Shown here piece by piece: positions 1-7,084 of a DNA stretch of 22,556 nt (position 1 is its first letter; every line of letters starts with the position of its first letter). Origin of the DNA: a virus. The translations under genes and the position numbers were made by a program. The notes beneath the pieces were generated by a model that saw nothing but the letters and a program-made list of their open reading frames with translations, searched no databases and was not told where the DNA came from. The stretch spans positions 1-22,556 of the IMG/VR virus record IMGVR_UViG_3300032462_000098, one strand, 5' to 3'.

Positions 1-9
1 AAAAATAAT

Positions 10-29
10 AAAAAAAAAAAAAAAAAAAA
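10..29 (+). repeat. A20 homopolymer before first gene
   Basis: A run of 20 A directly abuts, and shares its last base with, the ATG at 29. A-rich sequence upstream of starts is normal where Shine-Dalgarno sites are not used, as in Bacteroidota, but a run this long is exceptional in the window. It could assist initiation, be a slippage hotspot, or have an inaccurately called length. Confidence 0.6.
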
Positions 30-373
30 TGAAAAATTATAATTGGAACGTAACTAATCTTTATACATTAGATACAGCAACAAAAACAGATTACGTAGTG
101 AATGCAGTCTACGATGTTACAGGTACAGAAACTTATAACGGTGTAGTATATACAGCATCATTAAATGGAGGAGCACAATTTAGCGTGGTAGAAGGGGCAG
201 AATTCGTACCTTATTCAGACTTAACTAACAACCTTGTAATACAGTGGATTCAGGATGTCTTAGGCGAAGATGGGGTAGCGAACTACGAGGCTTCGATAGA
301 CGGAATGATTAATAGTGAGATTACACCTCCTGTTAGTCCTGTAAACACACCATTACCTGATAATTTCAGATAA
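29..373 (+). CDS. Phage structural protein, DUF7936-like
   Basis: This 114-residue protein has a beta-rich N-terminal half of alternating polar and aromatic residues. A Phe-Val-Pro-Tyr-Ser-Asp-Leu turn (about 59-65) follows, then a Val-Ile-Gln-Trp-Ile-Gln-Asp helix and a Pro-rich C-terminus ending in Leu-Pro-Asp-Asn-Phe-Arg. The layout of a beta-domain, an F-(I/V)-P-(F/Y)-x-D-L segment, a short helix and a Pro-rich tail resembles a small phage family (DUF7936-like) often found among tail genes. The match is from memory of the pattern. It starts the visible virion block and is followed 3 nt later by a 45-residue gene. Its exact role is unknown. Confidence 0.65.
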   Translation: MKNYNWNVTNLYTLDTATKTDYVVNAVYDVTGTETYNGVVYTASLNGGAQFSVVEGAEFVPYSDLTNNLVIQWIQDVLGEDGVANYEASIDGMINSEITPPVSPVNTPLPDNFR

Positions 374-376
374 GTT

Positions 377-514
377 ATGGAAGAGAAAGAAGCACAGGAA
401 ATAATATACAAGGCTCTTGACATTGCAGTAAGCAAAGGTCTCTTTAATTTAGAGGCAACTGCTCAAATAATTGAGGCATTGCATATAACACTGAAGAGTA
501 TTCCTAAAGAATAA
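377..514 (+). CDS. Small helical protein, unknown
   Basis: A 45-residue frame starts with ATG 3 nt after the upstream stop and ends 1 nt before the next ATG (516), so it sits tightly in the tail operon. The peptide is almost entirely helix-forming: an acidic Glu-Glu-Lys-Glu-Ala N-terminus and two amphipathic helices broken by a Gly near residue 21. No family is recognised. Support comes from spacing and the absence of any other frame here. It may be a small tail-assembly or chaperone-like protein, but that is a guess. Confidence 0.6.
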   Translation: MEEKEAQEIIYKALDIAVSKGLFNLEATAQIIEALHITLKSIPKE

Positions 515-515
515 A

Positions 516-1011
516 ATGAAATGGTCCATAATTCAACTTATAAAAAAATATATTAGCTTTATTCGGTAAAAAATTAGGAGATAGATTATTATTAATACTA
601 GATACAGAATGTAATTTAGATGAAGTAAATGGAATAGATCATAAAGCTTTATTAAACATTGGAACAAAAACTCATGCTCAATTAGAAGCTGAGTTAGATA
701 ACAAGTCAACTATTATTAATGATAATATGCCTCCTTTTGTAATAGGTGGGGCTTGGTATCAACCTATATCGAAAAAGTTTTTTGTAGGGATTAATAATGA
801 CTGGGTTGAAGTAGGAGATAAATTTCATACACATTCTCAAGGGGTAGTTTCAGATACCTGGACCATAGTTCATAATCTTGTTAAGTTCCCATCTGCTACA
901 GTAGTTGATAGTGGGGGTACAATAGTAGAAGGTGAAATAATACATACAGATAATAATACATTAACAATTTTCTTTTCAGCAGGCTTCTCAGGAGTTGCTT
1001 ACTTAAACTAA
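516..1011 (+). CDS. Tail/fibre protein gene with +1 frame break
   Basis: The frame starting at ATG 516 (MKWSIIQLIKK...) stops at 567-569. The +1 frame is open from about 544 through 1011 without a start until Met at 727. That frame encodes a coherent fibre-like sequence between 550 and 726 (for example HAQLEAELDNKSTIINDN) that runs directly into the 94-residue part beginning at 727. Skipping one base at the A7 tract (542-548) would join the frames into a protein of about 164 residues. The C-terminal part is beta-rich with Gly and Thr, typical of virion surface proteins. The break may be a one-base error, a real mutation, or slippage on A7. If no frameshifting occurs, only the 727-1011 part could be made. 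Confidence 0.6.
542..548 (+). other. A7 tract at frame break
   Basis: Seven A lie in the 0 frame as ATA AAA AAA. Removing one A, or translating with a +1 shift, joins the short N-terminal frame (516) to the long downstream frame. A -1 shift instead meets TAG almost at once, so only +1, or loss of one A, rescues the gene. Confidence 0.55.
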
Positions 1012-1035
1012 ATATATATATAAATAATTTCAATA

Positions 1036-1556
1036 ATGGCACAAAAACAGTTTTTAGTAGATATTAATCTACTCCAGAATCAATTGATCAATGCAAGAAT
1101 ACAAAATCTTGCAGTTGCACCAACATCTCCAACTCCAGTAGCAGGTCAAGTATATTACAATACCACTAATAACATATTATATTTTTACAATGGTACAGGA
1201 TGGAGTAGTACTGTAGGAGTAAATGTATCAACAGCATTATCAGGACAACAAATTATTTACCTAAATTCACAGGAACTTCTGCTCTAGGAAATAGTTTAGT
1301 TTATGATGATGGAACAAATGTAGGTATAGGAACAACCTCACCAACAGCTAAACTAGAAGTAAAAGGACTTACTAAAACTAAGGAGTTAAGAGTTGATAAC
1401 GCAGGTAGTCAACCACCAGTAGGAGCAATGGGAACTCCTAGTGAATATATAGTAAAAGGAGGAGGTAACTCAAATGTATACCTATCAGAACCAGATGAAT
1501 GGTTAGTAGTTAATATAAGTGGAACAGATTACGTAATACCAGCATACGCACCGTAA
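1036..1556 (+). CDS. Tail fibre protein gene with -1 frame break
   Basis: The first frame (1036-1287) encodes a typical fibre N-terminus: a short helix ([16 protein letters not shown]), then a Pro-rich segment and a Gly-x-Val-Tyr-Tyr-Asn-Thr-Thr hairpin ending in Gly-Thr-Gly-Trp. It reads into unlikely sequence near 1246 and stops. The -1 frame, open from about 1209 to 1556, continues with sequence usual for fibres of Bacteroidota phages ([17 protein letters not shown], then a [16 protein letters not shown] repeat-type motif). One missing base near 1244-1246 explains both: GGAC where GGAAC would keep the frame. The restored protein would be about 173 residues. No homopolymer of note lies at the site. 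Confidence 0.65.
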
Positions 1557-1675
1557 TGATAAAACTAACACCAGAACTAAAAAAGAAAATAGAATCACAA
1601 GGTAAAAAACTAATACCTATAACACTAGAACAACTAAGTAAAGCAACATTAACAACTAAAATAAAAAAAGAATAA
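1556..1675 (+). CDS. Small basic protein, unknown
   Basis: This 39-residue Lys-rich frame begins at an ATG overlapping the previous stop (TAATG) and ends in another TAATG that starts the holin gene. The double stop-start overlap suggests translational coupling within the operon. The sequence resembles a short helix-turn-helix-like peptide with many Lys and Thr, but no family is recognised. Confidence 0.55.
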   Translation: MIKLTPELKKKIESQGKKLIPITLEQLSKATLTTKIKKE

Positions 1676-2085
1676 TGAAAACCTCAACGATATTGTTTTT
1701 AGCATTCAGCACTGGGGCTATATTCTCAGACATTATAGATGACTTCTTATTAGAAAAATATCAATTTTTAGCTATAGCCCTGGTTACAATGTTAGATATG
1801 TTTTTTGGAATATGGAAGGCGTTTAAATTAAACCAGTTTGAGACTAAAAAAACGTTCAAAGGCTTATATATGCTAGTAGCATTCGAGTTTTTACTTGCAG
1901 TATTACTCACTATAGAAAAAGGATTCCCATTTGCGTATTGGATTAGTGAGGCTGTAATATTGCCTATATTAGCGTTTGAACTTATAAGTGTGTTAAAGAA
2001 TATGCATCTTATAGGTTTAATAGATGGTACTGTACTAGCTACTATTATGAAAAATGTAGATAGACATAAGGAAAAAGAATTATAA
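1675..2085 (+). CDS. Phage holin
   Basis: A 136-residue membrane protein that would form lesions in the inner membrane at the end of infection. It has hydrophobic segments at about 5-20, 31-49, 63-80 and 87-105. The second contains an Asp in Leu-Asp-Met-Phe-Phe-Gly-Ile-Trp-Lys-Ala, followed by a Thr-Phe-Lys-Gly-Leu motif. This Asp-containing segment plus the Lys-Gly motif is the pattern of the phage holin 4 (Bacteroidota/Firmicutes) family. The charged C-terminus (DRHKEKEL) fits a cytoplasmic tail. It precedes a probable cell-wall hydrolase. The start overlaps the stop of the previous small gene (TAATG). Confidence 0.75.
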   Translation: MKTSTILFLAFSTGAIFSDIIDDFLLEKYQFLAIALVTMLDMFFGIWKAFKLNQFETKKTFKGLYMLVAFEFLLAVLLTIEKGFPFAYWISEAVILPILAFELISVLKNMHLIGLIDGTVLATIMKNVDRHKEKEL

Positions 2086-2104
2086 TTATATTAGTAATTA
2101 TACT

Positions 2105-2112
2105 TATCTTTG
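2105..2112 (+). promoter_or_regulatory. Bacteroidota -7 box for lysis genes
   Basis: TATCTTTG matches the TAnnTTTG -7 consensus and lies in the 95-nt gap before the gene at 2181. No good TTG is seen 19-21 nt upstream, so it is a half-site match. A 12-codon frame at 2132-2170 lies between it and the next gene and could be a leader peptide, though this is weak. Confidence 0.55.
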
Positions 2113-2180
2113 TATTATAAATAAGTAGTACATGATTAAACTTCTATTGATACTTATTATGAAACAATAACTTTAGAAAA

Positions 2181-2786
2181 ATGAGTAACTATACAAAAAT
2201 AAAGAACTACACTGATAAGCAGTTAATTAATAAAGTAAAATCTCTTTCTTCTTTTAAAGAAATACCAAAAGAAGAATGGATGTTAGTAATATCGAGTTTA
2301 GAAGATACTAGTGATACTTTTGATGATAAAATTTATTTCTTTAAAGGAGAAAAATTTATAATGGTTACATCAGGAACTGCTAATAGCGGGAAGTATTATT
2401 TAAATAACCCTTTAAATTCAAAAGGAACAGCTATTATAGCTACAAATCAGTGGGTATATAATATGTATGCTAAAAGTGATGGTAAAACAGTTCGTCATCA
2501 TAATGATCGTATGGAATGTCTTCGTCAAGTTAGCAATCAATGTTTATATTATAGAGATAATAATAAAGATGATAAAGTTGATGAAATTGGGTCTTTATAT
2601 AAAGGTAACTATTCAACTAATTATCATACAAATTCTTATACTAAAATGTCCGGATTATGGACATGGATTATAGGTAAATTTGGTGCTGGATGTATAGTTA
2701 CTAATAACATATCAGAATTTTATAAGTTTTTAAATATGTTAGAGCCAAAACAAAAAGTATCTTTATGTATAATTAAAGAATTTTAA
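2181..2786 (+). CDS. Probable endolysin, YkuD-like (L,D-peptidase fold)
   Basis: This 201-residue soluble protein has no signal peptide. A Phe-Asp-Asp-Lys-Ile-Tyr strand and a Thr-Ser-Gly-Thr-Ala-Asn turn (47-69) come first. A Lys-Gly-Thr-Ala-Ile segment (81-85) and an Arg-Asp-Asn-Asn-Lys-Asp-Asp metal-loop-like stretch (125-131) follow. Near the C-terminus His149 precedes a Gly-Ala-Gly-Cys motif (168-171). A His followed by S/G-x-G-C resembles the catalytic site of YkuD-type L,D-transpeptidases/carboxypeptidases, and related phage proteins with WSAGC-type motifs occur next to holins. Position after the holin supports a role in peptidoglycan cleavage. The fold assignment is from motif memory and no lysozyme signature is present. 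Confidence 0.5.
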   Translation: MSNYTKIKNYTDKQLINKVKSLSSFKEIPKEEWMLVISSLEDTSDTFDDKIYFFKGEKFIMVTSGTANSGKYYLNNPLNSKGTAIIATNQWVYNMYAKSDGKTVRHHNDRMECLRQVSNQCLYYRDNNKDDKVDEIGSLYKGNYSTNYHTNSYTKMSGLWTWIIGKFGAGCIVTNNISEFYKFLNMLEPKQKVSLCIIKEF

Positions 2787-2787
2787 A

Positions 2788-3438
2788 ATGAATATTAAAA
2801 ATTCTATATCAAAAAATCTAGTTATTACTATACTAGGATTATTAGTTATTATAACAATGGCATTTATGTTTCGTTGTAGTAAATCTATAGATGTATCTCC
2901 TATAATTTTAGGAATAGATAGTGGTGCATTAGAGATTATTGAGAAACAAGTAGTTATAACTTTTTTAGAAGAAGAGAATAAAGTGTTAAAAGATAAAATT
3001 ATGAATGATTCTTTATCTCATATAGAAGAGATAAAAAAGCAAAAGTCTTTATCAAGAAAAGAAAAATATCTACTTTTAAGTAAAAATATTGGTGGAGAAG
3101 TTATAGTAACACAAGATAGTACATTAGTTTATTTTAATATTATTCAAGTTGATAGTATTAATAGAATTATTTTAGACAAAAAATTTATCGAAAAAGAATT
3201 GTTATATTCTAAAGAAGTAATCATTAATAATAATGAAATTATTAATATTCTTAAAAGTAAAGATTCAATACATTTTGTAATAAATAACAAGTTAAAATAT
3301 AAATATAATGACTTAGTAATTAATATTTTACCTAAGAAAGTTAAAAAAGCAAAAACTAAAGGGATTGTAAAAGGACTTTTAATAGGAATACCTGCCGGTA
3401 TTGTAATCACTATAGTAGCTATAACAAAAATAAGATAA
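2788..3438 (+). CDS. Two-TM coiled-coil protein, possible spanin
   Basis: This 216-residue protein has an N-terminal hydrophobic helix (about 11-29), a long charged coiled-coil region (about 55-105), a mixed middle region rich in Ile and Asn, a basic linker (KKVKKAKTK) and a C-terminal hydrophobic helix (about 193-212). A Cys follows the first helix, but the preceding MFR is not a proper lipobox. Location one base after the probable endolysin suits a spanin or other envelope-disrupting lysis protein. A membrane anchor at each end differs from classic i-spanins. An alternative is a membrane-bound tail-tape or exclusion protein. Confidence 0.45.
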   Translation: MNIKNSISKNLVITILGLLVIITMAFMFRCSKSIDVSPIILGIDSGALEIIEKQVVITFLEEENKVLKDKIMNDSLSHIEEIKKQKSLSRKEKYLLLSKNIGGEVIVTQDSTLVYFNIIQVDSINRIILDKKFIEKELLYSKEVIINNNEIINILKSKDSIHFVINNKLKYKYNDLVINILPKKVKKAKTKGIVKGLLIGIPAGIVITIVAITKIR

Positions 3439-3440
3439 AT

Positions 3441-3662
3441 ATGAGCAGGAACTGTTACTTTAAAGTCCAATTAGCCAACGGTAACACAGTTAGTGTTCCT
3501 TGTGATCAGTTTTTAGATATGACTGATAAACAACTTGATGATTTTTATTCAAAACCTTATGGTAAATATGTATCAGATGTATTTGCATCTTCTTCATATA
3601 ACAATGAAACTTCATATGATGAAAAAATGAATGATGTAGATATGGAAATTAATGATGATTAA
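3441..3662 (+). CDS. Small acidic-tailed protein, unknown
   Basis: A 73-residue frame starts 2 nt after the upstream stop. The N-terminal half looks like a small beta fold (a Val-Gln-Leu-Ala-Asn-Gly-Asn-Thr-Val hairpin). The C-terminus is highly acidic (ends EINDD) and Ser/Tyr-rich. No family is recognised. It is the last member of the lysis group before a separate promoter at 3678. Confidence 0.6.
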   Translation: MSRNCYFKVQLANGNTVSVPCDQFLDMTDKQLDDFYSKPYGKYVSDVFASSSYNNETSYDEKMNDVDMEINDD

Positions 3663-3677
3663 TCAATTAATTTATAC

Positions 3678-3685
3678 TATCTTTG
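3678..3685 (+). promoter_or_regulatory. Bacteroidota -7 box
   Basis: TATCTTTG, preceded by TTATAC as at 2105, lies in the gap before the gene at 3712. Transcription would start near 3690, giving a leader of about 20 nt. No clear -33 TTG is seen. Confidence 0.55.
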
Positions 3686-3711
3686 CACAGTAATATATAA
3701 TACAAACAAAC

Positions 3712-4128
3712 ATGTCAAACAAACCTAAAAGCCTTAGAAGGGCACCAGTTTTAAAGGCCCAAAACGGCCCAATCTATTCTAAACCAACTTGGAAATCTAC
3801 TGATACATTTGTAATCAATGGTTCACAATTAGAGCAAATGGCTACCTTAGCAGGAGCATTTAGGCCTCTTGTGGACTTTGTTGATACAGTAATTAGAAGT
3901 GGAGAGTTAGCAGACACAATCAAAACTGATTTTGTTTATTCTGATGGAACCAGTGTACCTAAAGCTGATGAAAGAATTAATGCTATGCGAGCTGAACATG
4001 ACCTTGAAATGGGTCGTATGAGAAAGCAAATAGAAGAGTATCAAGTTAAAATGGAAGAAGCTCAAGCAAAAGCTCAAGCTGATTCTCAACCTGAAATAGA
4101 AGTCGAAAACTCTACTGCTGTTAGTTAA
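3712..4128 (+). CDS. Coiled-coil phage protein, unknown
   Basis: This 138-residue protein has a basic N-terminus (SNKPKSLRRAP), a central predicted helical segment around QLEQMATLAGAFRPLVDFVDTVI, and a long charged coiled coil from about 84 to 125 (repeated MRKQIEEYQ/KMEEAQAKAQA). The tail is Glu/Ser-rich. Base use is a little less AT-rich than its neighbours, and it has its own promoter and terminator, so it is probably expressed separately and perhaps strongly. Candidates are a scaffold, decoration or regulatory protein. None can be chosen from the sequence. Confidence 0.7.
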   Translation: MSNKPKSLRRAPVLKAQNGPIYSKPTWKSTDTFVINGSQLEQMATLAGAFRPLVDFVDTVIRSGELADTIKTDFVYSDGTSVPKADERINAMRAEHDLEMGRMRKQIEEYQVKMEEAQAKAQADSQPEIEVENSTAVS

Positions 4129-4164
4129 AGATTCGTTAAACTTCGTGTATCGTTACTTAGGAAT

Positions 4165-4196
4165 AAGCCTGTTACTTAACTGTAGCAGGCTTTTTT
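4165..4196 (+). terminator. Terminator between convergent blocks
   Basis: Stem AAGCCTGTTAC / GTAGCAGGCTT (11 pairs, one U-G) with a 6-nt loop is followed by Ts, giving a Rho-independent terminator for the + strand. The stop codon of the opposing gene (4172) lies inside the hairpin, so it may also slow the convergent transcript. Confidence 0.85.
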
Positions 4197-4582
4197 GATT
4201 TCATATCACTTACTAACATATTTGTTACTACTTCTTTAGTTAAAGTTTTATTTGTAACAAATAAATTATATAGATTATCATTTTGAATTTGTATTATATT
4301 TTTTAATTCAAATCCACTAGTACCTAACTTTTCTAATTTAGATATTTTACCATTATTTAAAACTATATAACCATTAGTTATAGCAAATATTTCCCATAAA
4401 GAACTGTATGACCATTTTCCTTTACGTGTTTTAAAATGTTTTGGTATATAAGTTCTAAGTTTATGTCCTTTTATATATCTACCACTACTTGTTACAAAAG
4501 CTATATCATTATCAAATACTTTTTTTTCATCTTCTGATTCAAAATCGTTCCATTCAGAACAATATGTTATTTTTATTTTCAT
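4172..4582 (-). CDS. Hypothetical protein
   Basis: A 136-residue protein that is not recognised. It begins with a beta-strand (MKIKITYC), has a basic aromatic middle part (HFKTRKGKWSYSSLWEIF) and a helical C-terminus ending in Lys-Lys-Pro-Ala-Thr-Val-Lys. It is the last gene of the - strand block. A strong terminator separates it from the reductase gene upstream, so it depends on read-through or an unseen promoter. Its stop lies within the convergent terminator hairpin. Confidence 0.65.
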   Translation of the reverse strand: MKIKITYCSEWNDFESEDEKKVFDNDIAFVTSSGRYIKGHKLRTYIPKHFKTRKGKWSYSSLWEIFAITNGYIVLNNGKISKLEKLGTSGFELKNIIQIQNDNLYNLFVTNKTLTKEVVTNMLVSDMKSKKPATVK

Positions 4583-4596
4583 GTTTTTCTTTTTTA

Positions 4597-4626
4597 AATA
4601 AAAAACCCGGTATTTCTACCAGGTTT
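4597..4626 (-). terminator. Terminator after ribonucleotide reductase
   Basis: On the - strand, AAACCTGGTA-GAAA-TACCGGGTTT forms a 10-pair stem (one U-G) with a GAAA tetraloop, followed by TTTTTT. It lies 25 nt after the reductase stop. Confidence 0.9.
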
Positions 4627-4650
4627 AAGTTATTATTAAGTTAATTTTTA

Positions 4651-6564
4651 TTATTTAATTGGACAATGACCGCTTTCACAAGCTTCAATCTCACCCATAT
4701 CATCTTCTGCTATAGCATCAATGCTTGTTATAGGAGTAACATTGCTAACTAATTTTTCATATTCTTCTTTAGTTATATCCTCATAAGGAGCTTGATCAAA
4801 CCCGTGATCATTTGTTAATAAGAAAGATACAGTTTTTACACTTTCTGTAAAATTAGACTTTAACCATTCTTTAATTTCAGGAAGCTCTTCCATTTTATAA
4901 TTAATAGTTACTGATACAGCATTATCAGACCAATTAGTTTGAACCCATTTTACCATTTCTAATTGCTCAATAGCACTTGTAGTTTTAGCTACAGGAGTAT
5001 GTTCAGGAACAGAACAAGGGAATTCTACTACCTGGGTAGTATAATCTAAATTACCATCTAGTTTTCTTTGAAATTCTACTTTATATCCGTGAGACTTACA
5101 TACTTTTATAAGAGGAGAATCAGAAGATATTCTAATCCTTCTTATATAATATGGTCCTGCAGGATTAACATTACTTCCAGGAGTAACTCCTTTTAGTAAA
5201 CCTAATGTACCAGAAGGTTTTGAAGTAGTAATTTTAATAGAAATAGGCCATCCATGCTCTGCAGAATATTCTATATCATAAAGTCTAAGCATTTCATAAC
5301 ACTCTGGCAACCAACTTCTTTGCTCCTCACTTGCTTGAAAAGTTCCAGTAATACCTATTCCCATTCTCATGTTCCTATGTACTACTTCTTCTGTTTCTTT
5401 TAAATGACAAGGTAAAGAAAGTGAATGTTTGTTTATTCTATATAAATATTTAGCTACTTTAAAGAGTTCTTCTTTAGAGTCTATATTAGATATAAAGATT
5501 TCAGCAAGACAGCAAGTTTCATTATTTTCTAAACTTTGTTCTGCACAAGGATTATAAACTTCTACATTAGGGTCAGTATATTTAAAATCACCTAGTCTTC
5601 CTACTTTTCTAGAAAGAGCTAGATTAATTAAACCATATGGTTCACCTTGATTATAAGTTTCCCAAAATTCAACAGGTAATCCTTCAGTATTATCAGTAAC
5701 AATTGAATTATTACTCATATTTCTCCAATTAGGGATATTTCCTAAGTCCCATCTTTTAGCCTTTAAGAATTCAATGTCATCTGCATCTCCTAACGCAATT
5801 TGAGCACTTCTTCTGACATTCCCAGCTACTACAATAGAACCAATAATATTCATAATATCAAGACAATCTATAGGTCTTAATTTCTTATTAGCTCTGGAGT
5901 TAAGAACTTGGTGTATTTGTTCTATTCCAATACATAATTCTTCTGGTCCTGATGCAGTTCCACCAAATCCTTTTATAGGAGCTCCCTTTCCTCTAATAAG
6001 AATAGTACTATATGTAAATCCTTTACTTTCACCATAAAAATGAGCTTTTAAGACTTTTCCTAATAAACCAATCCATCCTTCCCTGTTATCAGGTACAATG
6101 AAGTCAGCGTCATTTGTATCTTGACGAGTTATTTTAATTTTTTTACCTACTTTAGGTAAACTATATACATGTTCTTTTTGAATATTATATCCAACCCCAG
6201 AACCTAACATTAAAAGATCCATAGCCCATGTGAATGGTCGAACTGGCTCATTAACAATTACTCCACTACAGTTTTGTAAAGATGGTAATCCTAATTTATC
6301 AACTGTTTTAGTTCCTAATTGCCATAGAAATCTTCCTGCAACACAACCCTTAAGGCCCAACATCATTGCTGCTACTTCTTTTTCTTCTTCTGGTGTAAAG
6401 CCTACTTTTAACTGTTTATCACATGCTTTTATAACTCTATCTATTGTTTCTGGAAATTCTTCTGTAGCAGGTTTATTTTCATTAACTCGTCTGGCATACG
6501 TTCTTTTATACGTAATATAACCAATTTCACCCCAAGGGGTTATTGTTTCTTTTCCTTTATTCAT
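4651..6564 (-). CDS. nrdJ: Class II (B12-dependent) ribonucleoside-triphosphate reductase
   Basis: Reduces ribonucleotides to deoxyribonucleotides using adenosylcobalamin, without oxygen or a second subunit. The 637-residue protein shows the family landmarks. Asn-Cys-Ser-Gly-Val (98-102) holds redox Cys99, paired with Cys351. Asn-Pro-Cys-Ala-Glu (338-342) holds thiyl-radical Cys340 and Glu342. Asn-Val-Arg-Arg-Ser-Ala-Gln lies at 249-255, and the Pro-Ser-Gly-Thr-Leu and Asn-Pro-Ala-Gly-Pro-Tyr loops follow. The C-terminal Cys629-x4-Cys634 is the external reductant relay, spaced as in Lactobacillus leichmannii RTPR. It is about 100 residues shorter than that enzyme. It follows a 95-nt non-coding gap and ends in its own terminator. 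Confidence 0.95.
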   Translation of the reverse strand: MNKGKETITPWGEIGYITYKRTYARRVNENKPATEEFPETIDRVIKACDKQLKVGFTPEEEKEVAAMMLGLKGCVAGRFLWQLGTKTVDKLGLPSLQNCSGVIVNEPVRPFTWAMDLLMLGSGVGYNIQKEHVYSLPKVGKKIKITRQDTNDADFIVPDNREGWIGLLGKVLKAHFYGESKGFTYSTILIRGKGAPIKGFGGTASGPEELCIGIEQIHQVLNSRANKKLRPIDCLDIMNIIGSIVVAGNVRRSAQIALGDADDIEFLKAKRWDLGNIPNWRNMSNNSIVTDNTEGLPVEFWETYNQGEPYGLINLALSRKVGRLGDFKYTDPNVEVYNPCAEQSLENNETCCLAEIFISNIDSKEELFKVAKYLYRINKHSLSLPCHLKETEEVVHRNMRMGIGITGTFQASEEQRSWLPECYEMLRLYDIEYSAEHGWPISIKITTSKPSGTLGLLKGVTPGSNVNPAGPYYIRRIRISSDSPLIKVCKSHGYKVEFQRKLDGNLDYTTQVVEFPCSVPEHTPVAKTTSAIEQLEMVKWVQTNWSDNAVSVTINYKMEELPEIKEWLKSNFTESVKTVSFLLTNDHGFDQAPYEDITKEEYEKLVSNVTPITSIDAIAEDDMGEIEACESGHCPIK

Positions 6565-6659
6565 ATTTTATTTTATTTTATATTTAGTAACTAGTGGGAA
6601 TTATAATTTAACCTTATTTTAATTTAATTACTAGTTGTTTATTTGTTTGTTTTTACAGT

Positions 6660-6875
6660 TTATTCATTTTGCTTTTCTATTGCTTTCCTAATATCTCCTA
6701 TGGTATAAATACCTTGATGCGAGTTATCTAGTGCCTCTACTTTAGTATCATCAGGTAGAAGGTGTGCTAAAGGATTTTCCCACCTGATTGTACTACTTCT
6801 GAAAGCTATTACTACTTCTATTTTATCATCTTCGCTATAAGCTGCTGGTACGTATATTCCAAATGTTGTGCTCAT
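6660..6875 (-). CDS. Small protein, unknown
   Basis: A 71-residue acidic frame with a beta-rich N-terminal half (FGIYVPAAYSEDDKIEVVIAF) and a C-terminal helix beginning at Tyr-Thr-Ile-Gly-Asp-Ile. Its ATG overlaps the upstream stop (TAATG). Not recognised. Context is the nucleotide-metabolism operon between the MazG-like enzyme and the reductase. Confidence 0.65.
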   Translation of the reverse strand: MSTTFGIYVPAAYSEDDKIEVVIAFRSSTIRWENPLAHLLPDDTKVEALDNSHQGIYTIGDIRKAIEKQNE

Positions 6876-7084
6876 TATTTTATTAATTTATTTATATCTA
6901 TTTTTAAAAGTAATTTTTTTAATTCATTTAAAACTTCATAGCCGGGAGGAGGATCTTTACTCTCCCATTTTTTTACAAAATGTAATTTTAAGTGAGATAA
7001 CATTTCTGCCATTTCTAAAGAAGCTAACCATCTGTTAACCTCTTCTTCATTTGTTGTTTCAAATTTATATACTGTTTTCTCCAT
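6875..7084 (-). CDS. Small protein, unknown
   Basis: A 69-residue frame, Glu-rich at the N-terminus (TNEEEVNRW) with Lys/Leu-rich helices to the end and a central Pro-Pro-Pro-Gly turn. It starts at TAATG, overlapping the stop of the MazG-like gene, and ends in TAATG for the next gene. This implies coupled translation. Not recognised. Confidence 0.65.
   Translation of the reverse strand: MEKTVYKFETTNEEEVNRWLASLEMAEMLSHLKLHFVKKWESKDPPPGYEVLNELKKLLLKIDINKLIK

Noticed and set aside
3144-3470. - strand frame of 108 codons
   Set aside because: It is antisense to the two-TM protein. Its Ile/Leu content follows from AT-rich complementary codons, and it has no promoter.
6230-6520. + strand frame within the reductase gene
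   Set aside because: It is fully inside a certain gene in the opposite direction and has no family features.
6565-6659. Repeated ACTAGT near the reductase start as an operator or origin
   Set aside because: Only two short palindromes in AT-rich sequence. No iterons or promoter match are seen, so nothing can be assigned.
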